A stretch of DNA of 64,000 nt from Lutraria lutraria (Eukaryota; Mollusca; Bivalvia; Venerida; Mactridae). Shown piece after piece: positions 50,356 to 62,900 of this stretch; position 1 is the stretch's first letter; each line of letters opens with the position of its first letter. The notes below the pieces were generated by a model that saw nothing but the letters and a program-made list of their open reading frames with translations, was not told where the DNA came from and searched no databases. A program made the position numbers and the translations under genes. The DNA lies in the NCBI GenBank assembly GCA_964023205.1, contig OZ026848.1, forward strand, positions 734,501-798,500, written 5' to 3'.

Positions 50356-52317
50356 ATGCTCGTAGCACCTGGTAGTGTCTTTTTTGCGGTTGTTATTTTG
50401 TCAACAACAACTGCTCTTACTGACCGACAAGTTGTTACTGTGGAAACAAATGTTGGAACTATCAATGGTTATGTGAAAGAGACAACATTTTTAGATAAAA
50501 CTGCCGCAATTGATCGTTTTCAAGGAATACCTTTTGCCGAGGCTCCCATCGGTGAACTACGATTTCAGAAACCTTTACCTAAAGCTCCTTTCAGTGAGCC
50601 ACTTGATGCATTCGCTCATGGAAATATGTGTATGCAGATGTCGCATTTTGCAGAATTGATAAAGGGCTTCAAAGGTTCGTATGCAGAAGACTGTTTATAT
50701 CTCAACATTTACGCTCCACATTCAAGACATAGTAACCAAGAAAGTCTTCCTGTAATGGTTTGGATATACGGAGGAGGTTTCAACTTTGGATTTTCTGATA
50801 TTTACTTCGGTGATAATATTGCTGCACATGGAAACGTGATCGTGGTCACCCTGAATTACCGCTTGTCATTGTGGGGATTTCTTAGTACAGGAAATGAAAA
50901 CGCTCCTGGAAACGCAGGGTTATGGGATCAACATGTGGCTATAAAATGGGTTCATGACAATATAGCAGCATTTGGTGGTGATAATCAGAGAATAACCCTA
51001 TTCGGGGAATCAGCTGGGTCCGCTAGTGTTGTGTATCAAGCCTTATATCCCGGTAATAAAGGATTGTTTCACCGTGTAATAGGACAGAGTGGCAGCGTTG
51101 GATCATACTGGGCAAGCAATAAAAATGTTCCAAAGGTCACACAGCGTCTAGGTACCCTGACTGACTGCGCTAATGGTGATTCAAAGGCATTGGTAGCGTG
51201 TCTTCGGGGAGTTTCGAATGATATATTTGTTGAACTTGTCTCAAATTTAACATCTGGTTTCTTTGATTTACCTTTCCCATTTTCTCCCATTGAGGATGGT
51301 GACTTTATCACATATGACCCAAGGTCCACGTTTAATGACGCTTTCGGATCAAACGATTTATCTCCAGAAAGTCTGGACATGTTTCAGAGTGTGGATATAA
51401 TGACTGGTGTTAACTCTGGGGAAGGAAGTATCGGAATGTCTAAATTGTTTGGAATTGAAAATAATGAAGTGTTCCTGCCGAGTAGGGAAGAATTTGATCA
51501 AAAGTTCACTACATTGTTAGTTAGTAAAGTGTACCCCGACAGTAATATTCAACTATTAAGCGATTTTGTTGTAGCTGAGTATACTAACTGGGAGAACCCT
51601 GATGAACCGACTAATATCAGGCAAGAATATGTTAACATGCAGGGTGACGCGGCATTCCTTGACTCTTTGTATGAAACTGTGAATAAGCACGCACAAGTGT
51701 CATCTGTTTCTAGCACTTATATGTACATGTTCGACGAACAAGTTACTACTCCATTATTGAACAATACATGTATATCCTGGTTTAGAGGTTTGGAACATGC
51801 TGGTGAAATACCTTTTGTATTTGGATACAAGTCATTCACTGACGAAGAGGATGTAGGAGTTCTTTGGGAGAAACTTTTAGCTAAAGATGTAATGACATTA
51901 TGGACAAACTTCGCAAAAACAGGGTAAGTAAATTATGATCAATGAGTACTAGTAATATAGTGTACACTAATATCGGATCATACGTAATATCATTATCTCT
52001 CGACTGTGGGACTATTTCTGTGAAATATTTGTGTTATTGTGTTAAAACGATTTAGATGTTCTTTCAGAAACCCGAATGCGCCAGTAAGCCTTGATCTCGA
52101 CTGGTTACCTTACACAAAGAAACACCAACATTACCTCCAGATATCACGTGACATGACGTCAAGAAACGTGAAACAACGTTGGAACACACGTAGAGCACAT
52201 TTATGGACAGATATTTTGCCAAAGACGGCTAGAAATGATGCTTGTGCCAAAAATGGTGAGACAAGTGATAATGAAGAGAATGGAACCTGTGAAAAAGATG
52301 GTGGATGTTCTCCATAG
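50356..52317 (+). CDS. Secreted type-B carboxylesterase, array copy E
   Basis: Exons 50356-51923 and 52068-52317 give 605 residues, the longest copy. Its intron is the shortest (144 bp against 195-205). Signal peptide MLVAPGSVFFAVVILSTTTA. Ser219 (FGESAGS), Glu356 (NSGEGS) and His481 (LEHAGEIPFVFG) form the triad; oxyanion loop IYGGGF; type-B signature EDCLYLNIYAP. A 6-base insertion adds Thr-Cys just before ISWFRGLEH (NNTCISW), placing an extra Cys about ten residues from the catalytic His. The gorge loop is the most different of the five (MSHFAELIKGFKGSYA). The tail keeps three Cys. Conserved acceptor at 50289-50290. It is the last gene of the array before CFAP69. Confidence 0.9.
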
Positions 52318-53995
52318 GTGTATAAACATGCTTTAACGTTGGTGAATGGAGGGTGAATGAGTTTTCCTCAACATAGATGGATGTATTTACTTGCCATGGT
52401 AAGAGGATATTATTGTCATCAGTGACATAACGTTTCATAATTTTAATATGTGTATTTAGCTATATGTTTACAACTTCACATGCAACATTCAAGACAGTAA
52501 AAGGATCTCACACAGATCCTTTTTGACAGTCCATTTTGTTTGACTATCCAAACAAATGTGTCATGAATTTATAATACTATGCGAAAATTAATTTGAATTT
52601 GCTGTAAACAGAAAAAAATGAAGTCTTTGATTTTTAACTGGTATTAATTTTGTTTGAACAAATTTCAACCCAACAACAAGGTCTGTTTTATGCCAGACAG
52701 ATCAACAACAATATACCCCGATCTATTGATACAGTGACATAAGTCTTAGAATAGATGTATACATGTTAATGTGTCCTGTAAAAAACATACCACAAACAAG
52801 CATATGAAATGTATCAAGTTATCTATTTGAATATCACATTCTCTCAATACATTAAAACAATTTCATAACATTGTACAAATTCACATATTCAATTATATAA
52901 CATAATATATACATAAGCCAAACAGTACCATTCAGTGGTGTACACTAACAGTAAATTGTGAAGTTGAAAACTTGAAGCTAAGACAGCCATAAAAGAACAT
53001 CTGAGCACAGAACAATATCACTTTTTGACAACAAAACAATGACAATAGACTCACAAATCACACAGACACAAAATTTAAGTTGACATCACAGCTCATCATC
53101 TTATTAACAATTGGTTTTAAATGTACTCATAAATATCACAGCATTTTTCTGTATTTGCATGAAACAGGACTTTGTAGAACAAAGCAAAATTTATTCATAC
53201 TACTGACTATAGCAATTAAGACATAAATATAATTAGTTAGACAATGAAATCATACTTTATTCTCCAGAGTTTAATTGAAACATTGGGAAAAAGGTGAAAA
53301 TGTTGTGATAAAAAACATAAGTATTCAATAGTTTGACCAATCAGACAACCAACTGATTAAACAGCAAAATAAACACAAGCTGTAACTGTTCCTTAATCTT
53401 CCAACACAGATGTACACAGGAAACTATCATACTTTTAAGAATTTGTATAGAGTTGTCTCCCACAGTGTTTATTATCATAAGGGGAAAACCATAGACTTGT
53501 TATCAACCAGTATTCAACATTATGATTAAACAAAATAAATCATTGATACACAAAATGTTCTTCACTGCACTGATGAATACTATATGTAAATTTTATAACA
53601 ATGGAAAGTAAGCGACAGACCTTCATGATATTTCAAATGTTTCTGGTAATAAGGCTTCTGAAATGAGAAAAAAAGAACTGTAAAAGCAGTGAAAAAGCTT
53701 TTTAAGTTACTTTAAACATAAACTATGGTCATTTTGTGTTTGCAACATCTATTTAAGTTTATTTTTTAGCAAGATCATCCACTCCAGGAAAGCTCTATCA
53801 ACATATAACATCCAAATGAATACATAAATCCGAGTAATACAGACAGGAGCTGATAGTATATTCTTACATTTATCCATATCAATAAGCTGAAGTACAAAGA
53901 TTAAATTCATATTAATAGAGATTAAACATCACAAATTCTTGTTAATTAAACTATGTAACACATTATAGGTAGATGTCTTTCTTACTGTAAAAGTT
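52318..53995. repeat. 3' flank of E and right edge of the duplicated array
   Basis: 52318-53345 matches 3' flanks of the other copies, ending at 'tttgaccaatcagacaacc', where similarity to the C flank (about 40375-40395) stops. 53346-53995 is unique and belongs to the 3' side of CFAP69 (minus strand), probably its 3' UTR. No gene was seen. Confidence 0.6.
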
Positions 53996-56900
53996 TTATT
54001 TGTTTTTCTTCACTTTGCTTCTATCCTTTCTGGTACCAGTGTTGGGGTCATAATCAGACAAGGGTCCACCAGTCAGTTCCAAAGGGGTACTGTTAACAAG
54101 AACTTTTTTGTTGCTGAATGTCTGTAAATGAAAATAAATGTATCACAGGAGGTGTAAAGAATGAATTAACTTTAGTAAGTTATCTATAATGTTATATTCA
54201 GTTAGAAATCATTCATTTATTCATGTACTTCATTCATTATTTGTCCATCTATTCATCCCAAAAAGAGTTAAATTTTGAGAAACGTCAAGGATGTATAAAT
54301 GAGATAATAAACTTTGCAAAACATTATATTATTTACTTAAATTGTAACAATGCCCAATTTCTGACCCTCAGTCAAGGTCTGATACAGTTGAATCATTGGG
54401 CTCATTTAGGGCCCAGTTTGTTCCAGGAGGCGGTCTTCCAAAAAAATAGATGTTACACCCTAGTTTTATTAATTATATAACAGATAAGAGAAAACAAAAA
54501 GAGCACTTACAGTAGTCTTCAAGTTAGGCATTTCTGTATTATGGAAGAAATCCCTAAAATAGATGTATAATCAATGCAGTTTATATGAATAAATACAAAT
54601 ACTAGTATTGACATGTGATAATGTTAGATAACATGTTATTTCGTTCAGATGATTACTGCTATGCAGTTATACAAATATTATTTATTACTGACTGAAATGA
54701 AGGAATATACATCGAAATTTGTTAACACAAACTAAAGTGAGTCTTACATGTTACTGTAGTTAAGAAGACAATTTTTTCCAACAAAAATTAACTTACGATT
54801 TTTTGTATTCATTAGGAATTCTTGATGCTTCAACAGAGTATTCCTGTCTCTCTTTAGCAGCCTGAAGTGTAACAAAGAATTGTAAATGTCCAGATGATGG
54901 ATAACAATCAAAATAATACAATAATTCATTATATCATATTAGTTCTCACACAAACAAAACACATTACATGTATGTCTAGAGTTCCCATCATGTATGTATA
55001 ATTACAAAACAAAAAGTATTTCCAGATAAGATAGATGTTGTAATCTTTTTTAATGTATACAGAAATAACCATCTCTGGATATGAAGATTTATAACATTAT
55101 TTCTGAGTATAAATGTTCAACATATTTAAATGATTTTGATATCTCTGTAACAACAAATAAATGTATAATAGTTCAATGAACAATAATTACCTTTAATAGT
55201 TCATAGTTGGATGTTCTTGCTACAAAGTCAGAGAAGTCGTTCAGTTGTTTCTCTTTTTGTCTGTAATTTTCTCTGATCTGCAAAAGTGATTCAAAGATAT
55301 AAACATATATGGAATGTTCTATTTGACAGAAAAAAATAATTTGATGCTTAAAATATCGTCAAACAAATACATACATGCACTGTGTACTAGTGGTCCACAA
55401 TTCAATGTACAGTGCAACCTTTGTGGAGCAACACCCTGTGGGAGCTGCAAATATTGACCGTTGTGTAGAGGTTGTTGCTCTACAGAGGTTGAATTTATAG
55501 TAAATATCAGTTTAAGGAAATTTTGAAAGTGTTGATATAGAGAGGTTGTTGCTCTACAGAGGGCCTCTTTGTTAATACAGGTTTTACTGTATGCCAATAA
55601 CAACAGTAAAAGGTCACATAATTATGAATTGTGCTTAAAATGAATTACAAAATACTCTTTAAGAAATGCAAAACTGCTGCAATAAATATATCTATCATAG
55701 CATTGTTTAATAATTCAAAGAATAAATAAACATTGTGATATTTATAGGAAAGGAACATGTCTGAACTGCCTGACATAAAGCAGACAAAATCATGCAAAGT
55801 ATATACCTCAGCGTAGAATTCTTGTTCATTCAACATGTCTTGACTCTGCTGTGCCTCCAACAGTTCTAATTGAGTTCCAGCAACAATTTCAGCTCTATTC
55901 TCAATAGCACGAGAGATTGCTTCCACAGCTTCCATATCTGGTGTTGTAGGTCGTACCTGCTCCTGATCAAGTTCTGACAGAATTTCAGTCCATACTTCAC
56001 CCATCTGAAATCATATTTTCAGATGAATGTATAAAATAAGAAGTGACCGAAGAACATGAATGCCCCTGCTGAGAGCTTAGTCAAAAAGGGGTCATAACTC
56101 CAGAAAAAATGTTTGGATTTTAACAGAAGTCTAACTAGACGCATGTTTTATTATTATACACCATCATATGAAATATGAAACCAATCCTTGAAATATTTCT
56201 TTAGTTAACACTTGAAAACCAAAATTTGAACAGACACACAGACGGATAGACAGGAATAACATTTTATGTCATTCTGCCATTTCGAATGGCAGGGACAGAA
56301 AGATTGAAATGTGTTAGTATTAGATTGAGCGAATAAAGAACATATAATATTGCATTACACTTTGAGCCACTACACAAACATGCTAGGGAATTCAGAATAA
56401 AACATACAAATTCATCAATAATACTTTTACTAGAGAACTAATACTAGTATAATAAAGATTATCGTATCACAATGAAACATTTAAAAGTACATTTATCTCA
56501 AAATCTCACCTTGAAGTCAAGATATTTCTCAATAACGGTCAGTGTAATATGATCTTCAACTGTGAGTCCAGGAAGGTCTGTGAATCCTACAAATGATTAT
56601 GAATGTATGCATAGAGTCCTTTCACACAATAATACATCAAATATGAAGTACATGTATAAGTAAAGATCAGCATTAGCAGTTAAATTCATTAATTAATCCA
56701 AGAGCAATATTGCATGGCACTCCATGCATCATTCAGAATTAAGTAACAAGATTTAACGATTTATACATGAATCAATGAATAATTGATGATCATAAAATTA
56801 AGTACAAACTATGATAAACAGAGTAAAAAAGGTTTTCCAAGCATACATTGAACAGATGTCAAGTCTAAGCCATGAATTCATGATATCTATTAAGGTAAAC

Positions 56901-59900
56901 AAACAGCCCATTGAATACACAAGACAAAGTATCATACAATATACAACAGATATTTACCTATCTTACAGTACAGAGAGTATATTTTAGCTCTCATATTCTC
57001 AGAAACATCAGCGATAGCTTGTGACATGCAATTAGCAGGTAGTGGAATAACACCTTGGCTTTCCTGAAGTTTCCCCATTAATGGCTGTTTAACATCTGAA
57101 AAAAGATCAGAAATTAACAATTACCAGAAATAAGGTAATGTCCATTACATAAACTTGTATTCAAGTTCCCTAAATGAAAATTGAGATCATAAAGGACTTA
57201 CTGTACAAAATGATTTCTCAAGAACAAAATTAAATAAATCTAACTGAACAGAAGTAAAACTATTCCGTTTTCAAACAAGTAGCAAACACATAATATATAG
57301 TACAATTCACTGCATACATTATAACATAGGCATTCGTTTACTGATTCAGGGGACAATAGGACAATCTGTAAGGGTCTGTCCACACACTTAACATAAATAC
57401 TGTTCATAAAAAGGCATTTAACACTATACATATCAAAGTGACATAAATCTACATACCAGCTATGGCTCCCTGTGAATCTCGTTTCACACCAATATCTCTC
57501 TCCTCATTCCTCCAGATTTCACAGAATAGATGTGCAGCTGAAGTATTGTCCAGTCCTCGCCATGTTAATACATGATGAACAGTTTTAGGATTCTCACAAA
57601 GATCCAACAAGCAGCCTAAAATCAGGTTGTCAGTACCCTTGGGACATTGCTAGAAATAAAAATAATCATTCATACTTTGTAAATCAATTTTTACTTCACC
57701 AATTCCATAATACTGATATGGTACAGTCAGTCTTTGAATTTATTTTTTGTGACAGGTTGCCTGACCATATACTTTAAGAAGGAAACTCTCTAATGCTAGG
57801 TTGCCCCCCCCCCCCCCCAATAAAAAGACTTAAAGAAGGAAAAGATCCTTTTGGGCAGGGGGCAACCCTCTAATCCAAAGACTGTACAGTTTGAGAAAAT
57901 AATTTAATACAAAGGTCAAAAAAGTACAATGGGTTAAGTTGCTTGTAATGTTTTCATGTGTCCAGTTTCATCCAAAATAAAGTGATTTTAAATTCTATCT
58001 TACCTCCAACAGATCTATCAACAAGAAGACGCCTTCCTTCTCCAAGAAATAATCCTCAGTTGAATAACACCCAACAACAGCACACCTAAAATATAATGTA
58101 TTATATCAATATTAATTCATAGATGAAGTATTTGATGTGTCTATATTCAGATAACAGCATAAAAAGCTTACAGTCTATAAATTTTATGATGAATACTATC
58201 ACAAAAAGACTTCTCTGTAAGTTAGCAGACTTGGTCAGTTGCAATCACACATTCAGCTGTTAATCAATGAAATAATATTCCCAACATTAACTAAAACAAG
58301 TTCAACCCTGCACAGAATTATGTCCTATTTCCATATCTAGACAGCTGATATCCATGCAATTTGAAGAAAATACTAAGATAATTAAAGGCTACAAGCATAG
58401 AATTTGATTTTAGATCTGTTGATTTCCATCTGTACCACATACGTACCAAACACAGTCTATAGCAGTAAGAAGTAATCTATGATGACCCAGTCCACTGTTA
58501 TTCAGTTTGGGATTAGTTTTCAAATAATGTACACAAACATTCACTCCAACTTCACCGAATAATTCCTGAAATAAACCAATACAATTTACAGCTAAAGATC
58601 ACTTCTATAGAGGAATTGGTACCCAGTAACTAATCATTAAAACAATGGAGGGAGCAATAACCAATACCAGTACAGTAAATAAATTACAAGTGCAGTAGAC
58701 AATATATCGGTTTATCACATACCCATGCCGTTTTGGCCTGCCGTAAAAACGATATGGCACGGCCATGCATATAATAGGTAAATGAGCTGATTTCACATGA
58801 ATTTATTCCTACGCTGTTTGTCAACAAAAATACAACTTCACAGGAGTAATGTTGAATTAATTTTAACAATTTGAGTAAGCACAGATACTGTTTATATTGT
58901 TAGATATGTTCACACATTTATCATTTATAATGTTTCATAATGTTACTATTTTTTTACTTCTGATTAAAAAGCCTTACAACGCATGTTTCATTCTTTTGTT
59001 ATTAGTATCAATGTCAAACAGGAATGTTTGTTTTCACCGTATCTTTAGGGTATGTGCTAAAAAGAATATCAAATGAGTGTAGATTCGGTCTTGAATTTAT
59101 TGAATGAGTTGAATAAAACAGTATGAAGCAAGCCTCAGGCGAGCTTCATATTGTTTTATTCTACAAGTTCATTAAATTCAATATACTGAATCAACACTCA
59201 TTTGATATTCTTTTCAGCACATACTGTCTTAGAGAATGATCAAGCACACACTATAAATATATCACAGTCTACATCAAAAACATATTATATATAACATAGC
59301 ATCGTTTAAAGTTAAAATATAGCCAGTCCTTGTTTGAGAGCAAAAAAGTATTATTCCATTGATTTTTGGTGTGATTTATTGCCAGTAATTATATTGTTAG
59401 ATAACATCACATTTACAAAAGATTTCTTAGCAAAGACAATGTACAGTGTAAATATGTAAAAGTGTCTACACACAGGTACATTGGCAAGTCTTACCTTCCT
59501 GTGGACATCTCCATCACAGAGACAAGACAATATCATCATCATATCTGACTGCATCTCTACATCGATTGAGTCATCATCTGTGTTACTATTTATGGCATTA
59601 GTCAAAATAGCTGCAATAATAAATAATATCAAATAATTTGTACATTGTACCATCAAGTTGTTCTCCCCAGGATAGCAAGGGCAAGAAGAACAATTAAACC
59701 AATATGAGACAATAATTCAAAAAATAAGATAAAAACAGTGAAATGCTAAGATCCACTTTACTGAAGTCTTTATAAAGTGTATTTATCAATTTTAATGATT
59801 AGAGTACAATGATGTCTGCTTCTTTAACAGATTGAACAATTTTAATACAACAAATGTCCTGGCAAGACAAACTAATGAGGTGGTGTACATCAACTTTCAC

Positions 59901-62900
59901 AAGTTACTTTATTAAGCACATTCAAATAGTTTATGGCTAGAAGTACACTTACTGATGATCTGATTAATGGCTCCCTGATCAGCAAGATCTTGCAGAGCTA
60001 ACTCATCACCAGTTGATACAACACTGCGTAATACACGTAAGCAGTAACGCATCTGAGCTCTCTTGTTGCCACGTCCACCAACACCATGTATACTGTTGCC
60101 ATGGCCACCAAAATCCTCTTCAAAACAGAAAATAAAGGTAAAATCCATATGTAAATGAATATAAATTTCATCTACAAATATTTGGTGACATTAGCAAAAA
60201 AAATATGATACACAAAATTTGTTCTAGCTTCATACAGGATTAAAATTAGAGTATAAATGAGACCAGGTAATATCTAAGACTACCGTATGTCAGTGAGACT
60301 GTGTCCAGGGGATAACTTTTTATTGTTTGAAGTACCACATTCACTTGTAGGAACAAGACTCAGTAGTTATAAATGAAATGTAAGCATTATGTATCGATTG
60401 TGACTGCCTGAGAATTTAATAAATCTTTTCTTAAATTCTAAATAATTAGAGCTTAAGTTTGTACCTAATAACAGCTTGCTTCTTCAAAATTTCATAAAAA
60501 GATGCACACTTTAAGTAAAGGGTATTTTTAGAAAAATAGCAATGGCAATATTATTATAGCTTTCAAAACCTCTTAGTAATTTGTTGCCAAACAAAGCATA
60601 CATGTAACATGAACATCAATAAAATATCAATGAACAAATGGGACACAAATTGAGGCTTCATAAGACGCCACTTTCAAATTAAGCCCAAAAGCCATGGCAA
60701 CCAAATCTATTCTTAAATGTTTTTAGCATAAGATAAAGACATTGAAGTGTACATGGATTGTTTTAATCATGTAATACATTTTGTAATTTTGTTCAATATT
60801 TTATGTACTATCCAGTAGATGTATGATGCTTCAGAATTCACAAAAATAAAGACCGTTTGTGTAAGTTATACAGATAAATATATCTAGATAACTTGTAAAT
60901 ACTGACAAATATGGCAAAAATCTTAACAATCGTGCAGAACAAAAAAAAAAGAACAAAAAAGGATAAACCAATATACATATACTAGTATTTAGTTTTCCCA
61001 ACATGCCTTCTATTATTTCATTTCTACTGACGGTTTGTAAAAATAAGGATGTTGTAATATAAGTGAGAGAAATTATATGCATGTACCAAAACAAGATCAA
61101 TGTAGTAAGTTTTATGTTTGATAAATGGTCTAATGGTAAATTGCACAACAATGTAAACAAATAAAAATCAATGTAGTAAGTTTTATGTTTGAAAAATGGT
61201 CTAATGGTAAAATTGCACAACAATATAAACAAATAAAAATAAAACCAAATCCAATCCACCAAGTTATTGTAAGATAAAAAGTTGTACTATCAGCTATTAG
61301 AACATGCCAACAATACCTCATTACAACAGATATAAACTGGCTATTTTCTAATGTGATTGAAGTGAAAGCAAGTGAGAATTGTCCTGAAGCAGTAATTTTA
61401 TACCTTACACATATTGACATAAACCGGTAATTTCAACAACTGTATCTACAAATATGTTGATGCTTGCCATTAAATTGCCATCGTCAGGTAAGTAATTTTG
61501 GAAAATATACTTTGAAAAGAAGGTATTTTTGGACAAATTATAATAAAAATAATTCTATGAAAATTTCATAAATGGATAAATTCAGGAACCATTTCTGGTT
61601 ATATTATTATATTTCTATACTCATTTCAGCATTTATTTGTGAACAACTAACCTGTGAACAGGTGAATAGAGCAATAATTACTAGTATTATAAAGAGAACC
61701 ACCTATTTATAATGGATTCACTAGGTTCATTCAAATTATGTGTAAAAATTCACTACATGTAGTAAAAATTACTAAAACCAAAAGATCTACATGCTGTGGA
61801 AAGTAATATGTTCGAATCACATTGCCAAGAAAACTGAAAGCTATGATGAACAGTTTGCAGTAAGACAACACCTAAATCATAGCATAAGCATAGTTTTACC
61901 CTTTTCACCATTTTGAAATGGATCAATGCTGAATACAGAGCTCATGCTCTGATAAAGATATGGAACTGAAAACAAATCAATAATTCACTAAAATATACTG
62001 ATGAAGTTCTCCAAATCTTACATGTAAGTTAGCACTTAATTTATTTGTTTCTTCAAAACAACTGCTGACTTTCATTTACTTCTACCATTGAAATTTTAAC
62101 AAAATAGTTGTGATAGCTAAAATCAATAATAATCACCAGCACAAATTGCATGAACTCAAATAAGGCAACCCTTTCTAGAAAGGAATATTACTGCAACAAA
62201 TGTGTCCTTATTTTGCAGGTACATTACACAGGTAATACATAACTTATCTAGAGACATCATTTAAAGTTTGGAAGTCAAGACTTATCTACAATGACAATAA
62301 CATCTCAATCATTTAAAAATACATCAGACGTGACGTTATAGCATTTCCCATAGGCTTATTATGAAAGTCTTTGATAAAATACACTTAATGAGATGTCAAA
62401 TATATCTATACATAAACAAACTTTCATGCGGATACATATTTTAAATTACTTTATCATAAACAATAATTTAATCTGAGTTATGAGTAAAACAAAACACAGC
62501 AAAATACATACAAAGGTTACATTCATATTACACGAACATACAGTCTTAGTTTACTAAAGCAGCTTAAGATATGTATGTAATCATATAAGACAGCAAAATT
62601 CATACCTGGGCCAACACACCATTCAAGCAAGAGTAGCATTCTTGTACTACCCTGTACAGTCATGTAGTCGTCAAGCATTTTTGGGCACATAGCACACAAA
62701 CAAGACATTGCTTGCAACTGAAGTTCCTCAAATTGAGCAGGTGTCCATTCTCGAGGACCAGACTGACTCTCATTCGCACGGACAAACGAAAACAGAGCCA
62801 GCATCAGATGACCTTCTGATAATATCTAAAAACAAAACCAGAGTGAATTAAACTTTCTAAGATTATATTTAATCAGGCACATTGCGGGTATAAGAATATT

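Noticed and set aside
24391..52317. Acetylcholinesterase identity for the array
   Set aside because: The triad and YGGGF loop fit, but the choline-site Trp position is not conserved, the first Cys loop is short, and there is no AChE-type tail. Called carboxylesterase only.
55645..56004. Stand-alone 119-residue protein starting MGEVWTEILSEL
   Set aside because: It is CFAP69 exon 55807-56004 read into the intron; the ATG is an internal Met and the acceptor AG directly precedes it.
59351..59656. Small secreted protein with an N-terminal hydrophobic stretch
   Set aside because: It overlaps CFAP69 exon 59495-59610 in the same frame; the hydrophobic part is intronic.
61130..61420. Hydrophobic overlapping ORFs in a CFAP69 intron
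   Set aside because: They come from the 71-bp tandem duplication and AT-rich sequence, with no conserved motif.
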